A stretch of 64,000 nucleotides of DNA from the NCBI GenBank assembly GCA_007922225.1, contig ML679966.1, positions 54,494,742 through 54,558,741 of the forward strand, given 5' to 3'. How positions within the stretch are numbered: the stretch's first letter is position 1; each line of letters opens with the position of its first letter. Positions 45,246-58,900 of this stretch are shown here, in pieces. Position numbers and translations under genes: made by a program. The stretch comes from Emydura subglobosa. Its lineage: Eukaryota > Chordata > Testudines > Chelidae. A model generated the notes under the pieces. It was not told the DNA's origin, searched no databases, and saw only the letters and a program-made list of their open reading frames with translations.

Positions 45246-47429
45246 ATAGTGAAGTGAATCTGCTTCTGCTGCTGCCTAATAACACAAACTCTTATAGACA
45301 CAACCAAAGAAAATGATTTCCAGTATTCTACAAAAAATATAGTGAATCACAAAATTTCCTGATTGCTTTGACTTCATACAATTGTCCACTGGAAAATCAT
45401 GCACCACTCTTGCCAAGTATAGGGTGCCTGATTCTGACACCAGAGTAAATGAAGACAGGAGTAGATCCACTGAAGTCCATGGAGTTACACTGCTGTAAAA
45501 TCAACCCCTTGGTCTTGTTGCTATGGAAATCTGATAACCATCCAAATTAGACCTTAAAATGAATGTTCCACACTTCTATTCATTGAGGACACTTTAGTTG
45601 TTAATTACATCTATGCAGTAGTGGTTAAGAATTTAGAGCAATTTACTATTTAAAGTACTTTACAGATAACCTGGTTTGTGCACCACTCTCAAATCTCTAG
45701 TTGTTATATCAAAATGCCATATCTTATAAGAACCATTAACTCAAAAAGGTGATGCTGACATTTGAGTTTCAAACAGCACCTTCAACACTTTACCTTTTTA
45801 TTTATTCATTACCCAATAACGTTCCTTTTAATTCTTGTTGTCAGTTATAATATATTAACATTCACAGTCACCAAAAGGAGACACTGAAGGACGCTGTATA
45901 AGCATCTATGATAAAAACTAAGGGCTGTGTCAGCAAATATTATCTCACTGAGAATGTTTGGTTGCACTAAATTAATTTCAAAATGGGTCTTTAAACCAGA
46001 GACTATATAAACAAAATATGTTAAACATTTGGAGCTTAGATCCCCTCCATTAGCTTTTCAAAAGTGCTGTTCCCTACTGTAACAGGTTTGGAACTGCAGC
46101 TAGTAATCAAGTGATGAGTCTGAAACTCAAATCCATGCTCCATACAAAGTTTCCTCTTGTTGCACCAGTTGCTGCTTAAATTCTAAGACTGGTTTAAAAG
46201 GAAATCATAGCCAGTACCTAGGGTTTTAGTTTCATTGAATCAATTTGCATACACTTAATTCATAATAAAACTCAGGACTTCAAAACTGAGGACAAATGAT
46301 GTGTATATCTCTGAAATAAGCTATCAATATATTTGATAGAGCTTAATAAATATTAATTAATTAATTGATTGATCAATGTCCGAGCTATCTGCAAGTAAAT
46401 TACCGTTTGTAAGTCACATTTGGAAACATGTCAACAAACTTAGGTCTTCATGTAGTTCTATTGCCTTTGCGTGCACAGTAGACTGACTGTTCAGAGAACT
46501 TGAAAAGCAAACAGTAATGTTCCAGTTTATTTAAGCAATAAAGACTCTGTAATTTCAGCTTGCCAGAGGTCAAATACAATTTCCCTATAGTTGCAGGAAA
46601 AATTAGAGTATATTTTTCAGGTTCTTTCCCTCTCTTGGAACTGTGCTTTGTCTACAGATTTCTTTTCTAGTGCCCTTTGCTGAAATACTAAATTGTATTT
46701 TAATCAAATATACATCTGATTATGAGTAGTCTCACTTCATACTTACTTGTGGTGCTGAGTATAAAAAGCCCCAGACACAAGTTCTGGGAGCTTCAGGGTA
46801 ATGGACTCCACAAGTGTAGTGCATATACAACACAAATCTACATTGCACTTGCAAGTAGCTAACAGAACAGTTTGGGATGTGAAGGAGTGTTATCCCTGAC
46901 TTTAGTCCAGCTCTCCTCTCCAGCTGTTTTCCGACTTGCCCTTCTCTACCCACTTGTCTTCAGGAAAGTTGAATAGGAAGCAGAACAGCAGGGAAGAAAA
47001 AGAATAGGAATCAATTTGTCCTGTAGCAGATGTGAAAGTGGCACCTACAGGGTGAAGGAGTAACCTGCTCTGAAAACACTAAACTGTATCACACAATCAG
47101 CCATGGGTTTGGCAGTATAGCTAAGACTGCTCCTGTTACAGCACTGGTTGTGATTACTGAAATGTGCACTTTGTAAAAATGTTCAAATAGCCAGTAAATC
47201 TGAGAAAAAATATTTATATTTCTAGCATAAATAGAAATGAAATTGTCTAATTGCTCTGCTTTATTTGGAACTGATGTGATGAAAACTTTTAAGGGAATGA
47301 TAATGGAATAAAACAGAGATCTACAGATACTGTATTTCATATAGACGAACCTAGGGTCAGACTGCTATCCTTGATACAGAAAGCCTTGAGTAGAACTGTT
47401 AATTGATTCCAAAATAGCATTTATGTTAC
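45246..47429. other. Gene-free stretch with a weak foldback copy
   Basis: No gene is visible. 45427-45505 (ATTCTGACACCAGAGTAAAT through GGAGTTACACTGCTG) resembles a diverged self-complementary repeat of the type at 26.2 kb. A TTAA-rich run lies at about 46345-46375. Confidence 0.4.
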
Positions 47430-47440
47430 CTAGCAACAAT
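47430..47440. repeat. Target-site duplication, left copy (second PLE family)
   Basis: CTAGCAACAAT recurs exactly at 47683-47693. Confidence 0.8.
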
Positions 47441-47682
47441 AGACCACTTCATCTTGAATGGTCCGTTAGATTATGTACTATCTACTTATGCTAACCTATC
47501 TGTTTAGTCTTGTATTTAGCTGTGACACTCTGAGTACCTTCCCCAGACCTGGAGAAGAGCTCTGTGTGGCTCAAAAACTTATCTCCCTCTTACCAACAGA
47601 AGTTGGTCCAGTAAAAGATATTACCTCACCCACCTTGTCTCTATAATATCCCGGGACTGACATGTCTGCAACAACATTGCAT
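47441..47682 (+). mobile_element. Second Penelope-like family, 3' tail fragment
   Basis: The sequence runs from AGACCACTTCATCTTGAATG through TTGTATTTAGCTGTGACACT, GACCTGGAGAAGAGCTCTG, ACCAACAGAAGTTGGTCCAG and TAAAAGATATTACCTCACCC to TGCAACAACATTGCAT. It is the well-known turtle 3' tail of this type. CTGGAGA, then AGCTCTGTGTGGCTC, then AAAAAC sit where CTGATGA, stem II and GAAA sit in the first family, so a degraded hammerhead core is plausible. Both ends are fixed by an exact 11-bp duplication. Confidence 0.75.
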
Positions 47683-47693
47683 CTAGCAACAAT

Positions 47694-48201
47694 GACATTG
47701 TTAGGGTCTCAATGGAATCAATGAGCTTATCCATAGTAGTTTACCCATTTACTATGTTTTAATCAGGGTTTGTCTCTTGGGTTCTGAGGAAGCAAAATAG
47801 ATTAAAAAGAATTTGTTGGTGGAGGCAGGTGACCCTAATATTTTTTCATACATTCTGTGAGAATATTTGAGGTAAAGCACCAACGTTGGTGCATTTGGGT
47901 GCTTTTTAGAATCACTTTTTATCAGTCTATTACTCCAAAAATTACTCTAGATATTAATTTTAGCTAAACAAACAGAAAACAAGGTACAGCAGATTTTGCT
48001 GAAGTGTTAGAGCTTTTCCACTGGGGATCAATTCCACCCATTTGCCATAAAATGAATTGAGAAAGACCTTGTAAGGATAAAGTCTGTTGACTTGGGGACT
48101 GTGGTTTCTGGTAAATTGTGTTTAGAAAAAAAGTGTCAATTTTATCAGGTTTCAGGGAAAGTCATACAAAGCTTATATTCCCCAGAATGCCTACACCGTT
48201 G
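47694..48201. other. Gene-free stretch
   Basis: Nothing recognised. Confidence 0.5.
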
Positions 48202-48258
48202 TGGCCATTTTCCTTGTCTTATGTACTAGTGAGCTGAATAAAACAAGGAAAATGGCCA
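48202..48258. repeat. 21-bp inverted repeat (strong hairpin)
   Basis: TGGCCATTTTCCTTGTCTTAT (48202-48222) pairs with 48238-48258 at 20 of 21 positions across a 15-base loop. The outer 16 pairs are perfect. It could be a small foldback element, a microRNA-like hairpin or chance after a local inversion. Confidence 0.8.
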
Positions 48259-51200
48259 TAATGATTTAGTTTTAAACAGGATCTTCTTTATTTTACTTTT
48301 GAACCTTTACCTTGATAATAAGTGTTTTTAAATGGCACAATACTAACATTAAAAATATAAAAGAGGATTAATTTCAGATCTAGGATGGTAGGGCCAGTAT
48401 ATACTGAGAATAATCTGGATTTGGAGTCCTTATCACGTAGAGTGGATGACTTTCTTTTAAAGTAGACTAGATATCTACAGCATAAACATATCATATGGGT
48501 GCAGAACCATATTCTAAACAAGATTTCTTGATTTTGTCCATTGCGTACATATTTTATACTGATTAAGGCAGGATTGTAAACATCAGTAGCAATATTAAAT
48601 CAATTTGCATAGCTTTCTGAGATACAAAATGAGAGAAAACAATAGAAAAGAAAGGCTTGTGTAAATTATATGAGGAAAGAAAAGAAAGTCTGGCACATGA
48701 TTGAGGGATGACTTAAAAGGCCAGGTGTACCTGAGTAGCCCTGCCAGATGGAATCAGATAGACTCATAACCACTGACAGATGTATACAGATGAAAAGCCC
48801 ACAAGGCTCATGGATCTTGCGTATTACAATTTATCCTAGCTAAGAATTGGAAGTTTGAATCAGAACATATCTATTCTGACAACTGTAATGAAAACAGTTA
48901 AGGCTGCAATTTTTCTTCCCTGAGAAATATGATGAACGATTTTCAAGTTTGGGGACAAAATTCCTTGTTTCAGATCAGCAAAGAGCCTCCTTATGTACAG
49001 TATTTCTAATTTCATTTAACTTACAAACTTTAGAGTTGTAGGCCAGTGAGATGTTTGCTGCTTGCAATACCAATTTTATTTTAGTGGAATAGTCCATTAA
49101 GAAGGTCATCTGGTTTATCTCTCAGGCATCCACAAGCATGTCTAATGCAGATCATCGAGTATTTTTTATATTATATATCTCTGTGAACAGAGATCACAGA
49201 ATAAGGTAACCATTATTTTTTCATTATGTCCATCAACCGTATTCAAAGCAAATACCCTTCCTTCCACCATTTAGATTTTTTTAGCCACATTCCTGAATAT
49301 CGCTAAACTATTGGGTAAAATTCAGCACTTGGGCACATCAGAGACTTGATATAACTGAGAGCAGAATTTGGTCCTAAGTCTGTTTTTTGAGGTGATCTGG
49401 AATTGAAGTGGACAGACCTCTAAAGCTCTAAATCCATTACTTAATAAAATAAACTCCACAGTCAAACTACACTTATTTCTCCCAACTTTATTTTCATTCT
49501 TCATTCATCCGTGCAAGTGTAATGGCACCCCTGGTCGGTTCAACTGTGCAGACTGAAATTGAGACCTATGGATCCAAAGGCATGAATTGTTACAGAATGA
49601 ACTGAAGGGCCGGGTCCCTTAGTTTAGATGCATTAGCAGACTCCAAAACCACTAAATGTTGAATAGCTAATAGACAGGGATGAAATTACACTGTTAATGT
49701 GGATTACACAAGTTTCAGGTAATTCACTTGCCATTACATTTTGAAGCAATACAGGGGTATAAAAATAAGTTTACATAACCCTATTAGAACATATTAGTTT
49801 TGTCAGGTTAATTGTCTGTTTTTAGCCAATGATGCAAGAGAAATTATATTTTGCATTAACTGTAATACTATAAATGGCTTTAATGTTCAGTCTCTTCCAT
49901 ACAATCCTAAACCAAATGCATTTTCAATGTGTATTTGCATTTTAAGGCATATTTTAGTTTAAAAAAAGGTGAATCTCTAGGACATCTAACAACATTTTTA
50001 TGTTAGCAAACTGAAAAGTAATATTAATTTCTAATGTGATACATTGGTGTCTATATAGTCTCTGTGTTCAAACAATGAAATGATAGAATAAGCTGATTCA
50101 CTCTAATGAATCATTGTTTGGTTTGCAGGCTTAACCTTTATAGTACCATATGATGTTATGGTTTAAAAAGAAATTGAATAATTTCACATATTTGCACTAA
50201 TTTTCAGAGAAACTGGACTCTCCAGCTGGTAAAATAGTTTAAAGTCCTTTGATTTGGAATAGAAAAAAGAAATACCATAATTGCCTTTGTTCCTGGAATA
50301 CTTCTTGATTGTGGGATGGTAGCGATTCTTTGTGAAGAAGACAGAATTGCTTTGTTTGCTTGAGGAAGAATTGTCTCCTGCATTCTTCCTGTTGCTGTTA
50401 GTATGTATACTGTGTGTGTGTGTGTGGGGGGGGGTGTCTGATTAGAGATCTAAGATAACAAATAAAAAAAAGTAGTTAATAATCCTCTGAAATAGAAGAG
50501 AAACTTGTCCACAACCAAATGCTTGTTTAAAATGGATTAAATGTATTAGTTTGCATAACACAAATTATTCTGGTTCCAGTAGGTGCAGAGAGCCATGACA
50601 ACTACAAAAATAAAAGCTGAAAACATTGGTGCAATCAAAGCTTAATAAACAAATCGTATAGGACAATTGTGCTTTTTCTAGAAAACTCAGTAGAAAAGTT
50701 AAGTTGTTATTAAAGTCATAAAGTCAAGTTATTACATTGCTATTCTATATTCTTTCTAATGCTTTAAAGCAAAAGTAAAAGAAATAAAATGTTGTCATTA
50801 CATGCAGGTATGCATTAATATATGAAAGTGTTTTCATAATATTAGTGTAAGAGCTTATTAATTCTTAGAATGCATTTTTTAATTTGATAAAATAAAATTT
50901 ACTCATGAAACTCCTCCCTTTTGTTTTCCACCTCTACAACAGGATACCCTGAATTGTTTAATGAGGAGTAAAAGAAATTGTAGTCTATCAGCTTAGGAGG
51001 AGGCTATGGAGCTCTGGACCTACAGAAGAAGCTTCTCAGCTCTAAACATCTTGATGGTAGAAAGATCTGTGATCTTTTCAGTTTCCCAGGCACTGACCAT
51101 GGCCCTGAATCATATTTGGAATCATCTTTAAAGGTACCCATGGCCATCCAAATATTAGCATATTCTAACATCTATTAATATACAGAGCCCCATGAGAAGG

Positions 51201-52079
51201 GTACTTATTGCAACCAACCTGATCCAGTGGGAATCAGAAATAAAAGAGTCAAAATCTGTCCCCAGGTCTTTTGAAATCACCAATCCTTCTATGTAAAGAA
51301 CACAATTCCATCTAGAACTGTTTCTACCTTTGATGTAGTTGTGTGGAGCCAAACCGTAGATTAGTGCTGAATCTAGGCTATTAATGCTAAAGTTTATTGT
51401 GACAAAGGCACGACAAACTGGTTTAGCTAGTACATTTAGAAAGGGGTTTTAAACATAGTTCTTTACTACCGTTATACGTCCAGTGTAAATAAGATTTTAA
51501 ATTGGAATTAAATCACTTAAGTTTTTTCATTCCACAAATATACTATGACCCTATGTAGAAGTCCTATGGACTAGTAGAAGTCCAAGCAGTATGAGCTTTC
51601 ATAAACATGGATGAAATAAGAATAAAAGGACAAACAAAGTTAGGGTCAAATTCTGCATTTATCACATATAAATTCAGTCTTACACCAGATTTACTTTAGA
51701 TAGGTGAGAACAAAAATTTGGCTCGACAACACCCTATTTCAATCAAAGTAAGAATAATAAACACCTTGCAGCAGTAAAGTTAGGACTGAAAAATGCAATA
51801 ATTAAAATCTTTTCTAAATTAAAATATATAAAGGAAAAGAATTTCAGGAAAGCTTACAAAATTAAAAGACAAAATAATGAGCAAAAGGTTATTAAAAGTG
51901 TATTGCTGGCACAAATATATGCACAAAAGGTTTTGCATGCTGAAATGGGAAGCCAGGCTTTGAAAATGTAGGCCTTGATCTTCCAGAGGAAGAATTAAAT
52001 ATATAGTTTCAGAGGAGATAGAGAAAGATTTGAGAGAAGACAATCTTGGACATATTTATCTGCTAAAGTTTTAAAAATG
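48259..52079. other. Gene-free AT-rich stretch
   Basis: No gene is visible. A (TG)8 run followed by nine Gs lies at 50411-50434. 51640-51760 may be a very diverged foldback repeat. Confidence 0.45.
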
Positions 52080-52680
52080 GCACACTACACCAATAAATTA
52101 TTAGTTGCAGTCTGTTTTTGGATTTCAATGTTAATTTTTTTGTTGAAACATTGAGAAAATTTTGTCCAAGACAAGAATAATCAGTAAAAATTTGCTTTTT
52201 GGTCATGAAACTATTTTGTGTCAAAAATATTCTGGGGGGAAACTTTTTACCACCTTTACTCAATTTATAGAAGACTTAATGTCATATTCTCCAAATTAAG
52301 ATGTTAATTAATTTATGATAAGGAGAGCTGATCAGGATTTTTTTGACAATTTTTTTTCCCAATAAAAAAAATACAGATTAATCTAAACCAAAACTTTTTG
52401 TGGGAAATGTTGGCTTTGATGAATTTCCTGTTTTGAAAAGAAAATTTGAAAAAAAGTTTCAAAATTGTTGAAATGGGATAAGTTCCATTTTTCATTTCAG
52501 AAAACTTTGTTTCACAATTTAGATTGACTTGTAGTTAAAAGATCACAAAGAAATGTTTCAAAATATCAAAATGAAACACTTCAGTTGTCCAAAACTGATT
52601 TTGTTTTCAGATTTTTGGTTTGCAAAAATTTTTGAGATTTCAACTTTTCATCCTGATTCAGAAAAACGAGAGAAAGCACA
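52080..52680. repeat. AT-rich self-complementary dispersed repeat, unclassified
   Basis: The block is dense in words such as GAAACATT, AAAATTTTG, TTTCAAAAT, TTTCATTTC and GAAATGTTTC that recur in both orientations. This texture is characteristic of an unclassified repeat common in turtles; a related patch is at 43.15-43.26 kb. Open frames in it (52063-52263, 52313-52495) follow from the low complexity. Confidence 0.45.
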
Positions 52681-53069
52681 GTGCAGGGTTGTACAAATGA
52701 CTACTGACAAAATTCTTATCTAAACCATCAAATTAGAGCCAGGAACTGAGACTGTGAAGTAGAGGAGAGTCATGAAAACACATCAGCTCTTCCTAATTCC
52801 AGTGGTTCTCTGCAATTTCCTGACATGGTAAATTTATTTAAATGGTTTACATTAGAACTAAAGCAATCTCACTCTGGCAGGATTTGCTGGTGGGTGTTTA
52901 AAATTCCCCAACTAGAACTTCAAACCTGGTGACCAGTTGACTATAGCATGCAACCTTTGTATCCTAGCTATTCATGAAAATTGTGCCTGTTGAAGAAATC
53001 ATAAATTATCTCATAATGTCAACATTTGCAATGTACACTAGAACAAACAGTGTCTCAGAAAAGATAATG

Positions 53070-53230
53070 TCTAAGCACTGCTTTAATAGGCACTGTCTTT
53101 TGGATTAGCTGTAAAGCTATGGCCTGACCACTTCTGGCCTTTAAAGAATCATGACAGGTCATAACCCCAATGTCCTGACCAAATTTAAATGGCTAATTGC
53201 AGAGTTTCACCCAACAAATGGCTACATTTC
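53070..53230 (+). repeat. Old LINE/SINE 3' region (CCTGACCACTT...TGTCCTGACC type)
   Basis: GGCACTGTCTTTTGGATTAG, TAAAGCTATGGCCTGACCAC, TTTAAAGAATCATGACAGG and CATAACCCCAATGTCCTGAC, then CAAATTTAAAT follow, in order, a repeat widespread in vertebrates, usually with CTTTCGGATGAGACGTAAA and GGTGTCCTGGCCAAATT. It is diverged and probably an L2-clade 3' region or a SINE derived from one. Confidence 0.6.
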
Positions 53231-55689
53231 AATGGTGATGCAGTAGGTCTTAACAACCCCCCCGGCCCCCAAATGCCTATATTTTCAAATCTGCTTTCTT
53301 CAACAGGTAGGAACATTTACATGTCAAACAAAGGAGAAGTTGAGCTATATAATCCTTCCTTTGTGCCATTTCTTTGTGCTTCATAATCAAGATTATTCGA
53401 TATTGTGCCATAAATTCTATTAAACAATGAAAGTGAGATTCAAACAAGTACAGTGCTGTCAGATAAAATATTCTGGATGCAATTTGTAGGAGTTTTCAGG
53501 ATATTTCGTGAAGTTCCTGTTGAACTGCAGTACTGGGTGCAGATGCTTTACTGACTATTTGACAGACTCTGTGGTGATCTCTAGGTTCCTGCAATGTGCA
53601 TAAGTTCACTATTTTCTTCACTTTATGTGTCTTGCAAAGAAAATAATTGTAAAGTAATAGATTTATACACATCAAGTGTATACATTTAAAAAGAAATCCA
53701 CGATGTTTAAATGACTAATTTAATTACTGAGACAAGATGGATGAGGTAGGATTTTTAATTATATCTCTAATAAATAACCAACTCCGGGCAAGTTCAAGCA
53801 AATTCCCTCTAAACTTAAAACATAATTATATAGATCAAAAGTATGTGTTAAATGATCAAATGTCCTGACATACAGTCTCCTGAGAATGATTATGTTTCCC
53901 TCAGACAGATGCTCAGGCATGGATGCAATTTTCTGCATTCCAGACTTCCTAATTTGACTGAATTTACTTTTACATTCTAGATGGAGTTATATTTCTAAAT
54001 GACTGTGGGATGCATGTGTCCTTCCACTTTTGCTATCAAGTCAGTATTATGTCCAGAGGAAACAAGAAATGGTCTGTTGAACAAAGTAAACTACTTTGAC
54101 CATTACCAAGATGCCTCTGAGGCTGCACATTATGGTGCAGTTTACAGAGTAAGAAAAAGTCCCTGCATGTAAGAATCTAAGATACCATTTAAAAAAAAAA
54201 GAAAAAGAAATATGTACTCCCAGAAAAATTCATTATTGAACCGCCAGACTCCCAAAACAGAGCAAGAAACTGGCTTGGAGGAAAAGGAAACTAAGTTAGA
54301 GTAATAAACAATAACTGACTTCCAGATAATATAACATTCAAGAAGCTGGTGAAGCAGATGGAAAATTGTGATTCTTCCCCCATGATGGTTCTATGTAGGT
54401 CCCACTGAAGACAGAGGAAAATTGATTGAAATACAAACTGTACTGTGAACAAAATTACACTCTTCCTCCGTCAGAAAGTTTTTAGGGAAAAAGCCTGCTC
54501 CCCCCTACATCTTGCTTAGCAAGCTCTTCAGGGATGTGATCAGGTAGCTGGCTTTTTTCTCTCCATTGCCAGGATTTTCAAGGAAAATGACTTTCAGTCA
54601 GCTTTCTTCTCCATCACCAGGCTCTTTTGGTATCATTACAAACCTCCCCTAATGTGCCCAGACTGCTCACTCTGAAGAGGCTAGCAGATGGAGTCATGAC
54701 CCTATCTTATTCCTATCTACTATCCCTGAATATGAATGAATGTGAATGAAATGAATCCAGCAAGAGGTGTTAGGGGAGGCTTCTTGGATGCTTTGCCCTC
54801 CGAAAGGCCACGCCAAAATCTAGCCCCTTGTATGAGAAGCCCTATGTTTTATGTCTGAATGATGTTCTTGTTTGCTTTATCATAGACTGTGAATTCAGAT
54901 AGTTTGGATATTTCAGATGTAAGGTTTCATATTCTATTTAATGGAAGTGTAAAGTATGGTGATAGTCATTGATATTTGATTATTTATTTAATAAATATTT
55001 GTAAACTATAGGTTGTTGGCATTTTTTTCCTTGATGGAGAAAGGAGGAAGCCTACAAATGCCTGCAACAGACAAAATATGATTGAGTATTTTGTGTACGT
55101 TCAGCAGTCTGACACTGGCTTTGTAACAAAAATTCTAAACCCTGGAAAGGGATCTTTCCCTAAACACTGTTGAATCCATAGTAATCACTTGTTAAGACTT
55201 ATTTGACAAGTTATCTGAATAAAAATAGCATAACTTGAAAAATTGCATTTCAGTGGCTTTTTATAATACTCTGAAACAGGCCAGCCAAATCTCCCTGATT
55301 TATACTGAGATTTGGTCAATGTAAACTCCTTTTGAGGCAGTTTTTAAAGTCCTTGAGTTTTAAGTTGTTCTGATGAAGGTGTTTGTGATGTTTTTCAAGG
55401 TTCATTCCTGCTCCCATTAATTCCAATGGTGCAGAAGTGGGTCCATAAGAGCTATGCAAAATTTCACTTATCTAAATTGTCACAGCTTGAGATGCAGGGT
55501 AAAAGGCTGGTGGCATATTATAGTGACTGAAGGGCCTGTGAATGTAATCAAAGAGGCCAAATAGTGGGTAAGAAGCTGTTTCATCTTGATCTCTTTCATC
55601 TACAGAAACCTGATAATACCTGGTAGCAGATTCTGGCATACAAAAATGTCTAGTCCAATGTAGTTATTTGGAGAGTCTCTTTAGAACAA
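53231..55689. other. Gene-free stretch
   Basis: No gene or classified repeat is visible. GAATGAATGTGAATGAAATG at about 54730 is a short GAAT-rich run. Confidence 0.45.
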
Positions 55690-55699
55690 AGGGAGATGG

Positions 55700-55915
55700 A
55701 AGGATGTTCTCGGAGTTAAGGAACTGTACTGAAAGTCAGGAGATCTAGGTTCTTTGGGCTCTGTCACAAATTTACTGTGGCAAACCCATTTAACCTCTGT
55801 ATAGTTTCCTAGTCTATATGATGGGGAGGCATAAAATAATTTCTGCCACACAAAGGATGTTGTGACTCTAAAATCATTAATGTTTGTGAGGTGCGCAGAA
55901 AATGTATTTCTGAAT
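55700..55915 (+). repeat. MIR-type CORE-SINE copy
   Basis: AAAGTCAGGAGATCTAGGTT, TTGGGCTCTGTCACAAATTT, CCATTTAACCTCTGT, TTTCCTAGTCTATATGATGG, then ATTAATGTTTGTGAGGTGCG follow the MIR order of blocks with substantial divergence. It reads on the plus strand. Confidence 0.65.
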
Positions 55916-58900
55916 GGAACAGAAAAAACAATAATACACCATGAAATATCAGCGCAACCTGACAGGCTGAAAACCTCCTCAGCTCCTGCCTCTTTATCCT
56001 ATTCCACTGCTAGAATCCTGTCACACACACCTGATTCCACATGGAAATAAATTCTATTCTGGAGTGTCTCTGTTTGTGCCTCCTAAAACATTCAGTCTCA
56101 CTGTGTTTCTGGTAAGATGTCAATGTTAATATCTGGGTACATGGGAACAAATGGTAGGGAGGAAAAATATGATTTATTGTTGTAACAAAGTAAAAGAGTG
56201 TTTATTACCAGTTCATAAATTCTTGAGTAAGTTATATTTCGTCCTGCTAACACAGTAATATATCACCATTTCTATACAAAGAGAAAGCAGTTCCTTATAG
56301 CATCAAGATGTGGCATTCTCCAGTTTAAAATACACTTGTAAGAGGTTGATTCTATTATGGAAAATCGACTCTGAACCGATCTAGTTTTGGGAAGAATAAT
56401 CCATGACTAATGGCCTAGTAGCTGCTCAAGTGTCCCTTATCATCTAATATTGTAACTTGCAGATATGTTCACTTTTATAGATCTGTTTGTATAAAAAGCA
56501 GCCAAGGCACTTCTCAGGAAACAACAGATTTTTTTTTCACACTCATGTTCAATAGATTATTGCTGTCAATAGTTTCCGAACAATTTCTTCATACACAGCA
56601 GAACTTGTGTTAAGTGTCACTCATGGAACTGACCAAAACTGGTTGCTCAATAGAGGTTATCTTAAAATAAAACAAAAAACGGAGCAAAACTGAACTTTCG
56701 GAATATTTAGTGTTGATCTTGTTAGACGGTACATTACCTAATGAGGGCATTTCATTGCACAGGTTTCACTATATATCACCATTTGTATCTAATTTAATGT
56801 GGAGTAGAGTACGGTGATGGCGTACATTTTTCTGGTAAAAAATCAGAGATGTTATCCATGAAATGAATACTATTATTAATGTATTTTGTTTAGTACCTTC
56901 ACTAAGCCTCAAAAGACTTTATAGAATTACAAATTCCATAGCCTACCTATAAGGTTAGGTTGTATTTATTAGTCACAGACCTTAGTGCAGGTGGTACAGA
57001 GTTGCACTGCTCCCAGGAAATTTCAGAGAGGCACAATCTGGGTAACTGGGGAGGCAGCACTGGAAAGAAATCGCATGAACAGCAAAAAATTCCCTCCTGA
57101 CCCTAAAACAGCAATGAGATGCTTTCAAGAACAAAACTGACTAATAAATCTTATGCTTCTTAAAGAAAGTACTTACTATAGTAATCTAATTCTGCTTAAA
57201 TACATTGATTCTTCTTAACATGGACCTTTCAAGTGATCCATTTCCCAGTTGTGCGTAAGTCTGGGCTGATACAAAAATTGATTAAAAGCACAATTTTTGC
57301 TTTCGTATTTTAAGAATGCAGAGCTGTCATTTTCTCACTCTGTGTATGTGTGTGTAAATATAGAGAGACAGAGAATTTGTCTCAACTTTCCACATGTAAC
57401 ATATGTTCTACATATGTAATAATTTTGGTGAAAAGACCAAATGTACATAACTAGAAGAGACTGCAAAATTGAGCATGAACAATAATGATATTCAGTTCAG
57501 TCTATTCACTGAAGAATGGGTATTCCAATATCTATCTGTTTTTACAAACCAATTTCATTGTGACAGCTACTTATGATTCTTTCATCATATTCATGCTGCC
57601 ATTACTGCCTGTGGGTGGCAAAAGCAAAATAACCTGCCATCATTTCCTTCAATTGCCTTGTTCAGTGTAGATGAACGGTTTTTTGTGAAGGTTTAAGCCT
57701 GTTCTAATCCAGAACAGTTTGACCTTCCCTAAATATGTCTCAAGCAGTAGAAGACAACCAAAAGAAAAACATATAAAAGACATCAAATGGTTAATCTTTT
57801 GCCTTTTCTCTAAAGAGGTGAATGAGGACAAACGAAAAGGCTTGGAAACTCCCATTGGAAGCTAAAAGCCCTCATTTCCTCCAGAAATTGAGCAACACCT
57901 TGCAGGATCAGGTCTTAAATACATTACTTGCTTTCAGCTGTGTTTTGAACTCTTATAAAAGGATGTAAGCTACTGGAAAGACGAAGCCCCATTTCATAAA
58001 TCTGAGATATGACAACTTAACTCTTGTAACTTAATCCAAAATCTTACCCCATTAACCCCTGAAATTCTTTTCTTTACAAAGAGAGTCAAAATGTGATTTT
58101 CTTATATACATAAATACATATTAAGAAATTGAGATGGCTAGATGTCAGTTTTTTAGTGTGCTTTCTCTCTTTTTTTAGTTTTGTTGTTTTGTTATTAAGC
58201 TTTGCCCAGGTAATTGTATTTTTTGGATATCAGTAAGGGAAAGCGAAAGCTATACACTTCACACAACATATGTCTACCATTGTCTACACAAGGGACAACA
58301 CAATTATTACTGGCAAGGAGAAGACTTATTTCAGACTAATATTAGAAATTAATAAAAAATACTGCAATAATTTAATATACCAGTTACTTGCTAAATGCTG
58401 TATCTATTTCCCTTGTACGTCCATGAACACCTAAAATCACCTGTTTTGAATTACAACTGTCTGTTCTTCTCTTCTAACATTATTCTACTAAAACAACACA
58501 ACAATTTATTTTGCTTATTTGTTTGCAAAAAACAAACAAACAAAGAAATAAATTGCATTTTCCGTTCCATGCTTTTAGAAATGTTTTAAATTCAATCTTT
58601 ATTCTCAACAAGGTCAGGTAAAATCAACCAGATCATTTCATTCAGTGAATCAAGTAATTTACTTTTAGCAGTTTATAAATTTAAAATGCTCTCTGCTTTT
58701 GGCAAAGTGACAAATGTATTAATGATTCCACGACGTAGCTTTCATATTTAAATGCAAAATAATATATGCTGTTTGCTACACTTTTGTAAGTAAATCACTT
58801 GGGTCTCACTCCAATTTTATATTAGTGTAACTTCAGTTTTATACAGCTATCAAAAAAATTCAGAATTGTGTTGAATTTGGATGTCTGATTTTTTTGCTGA

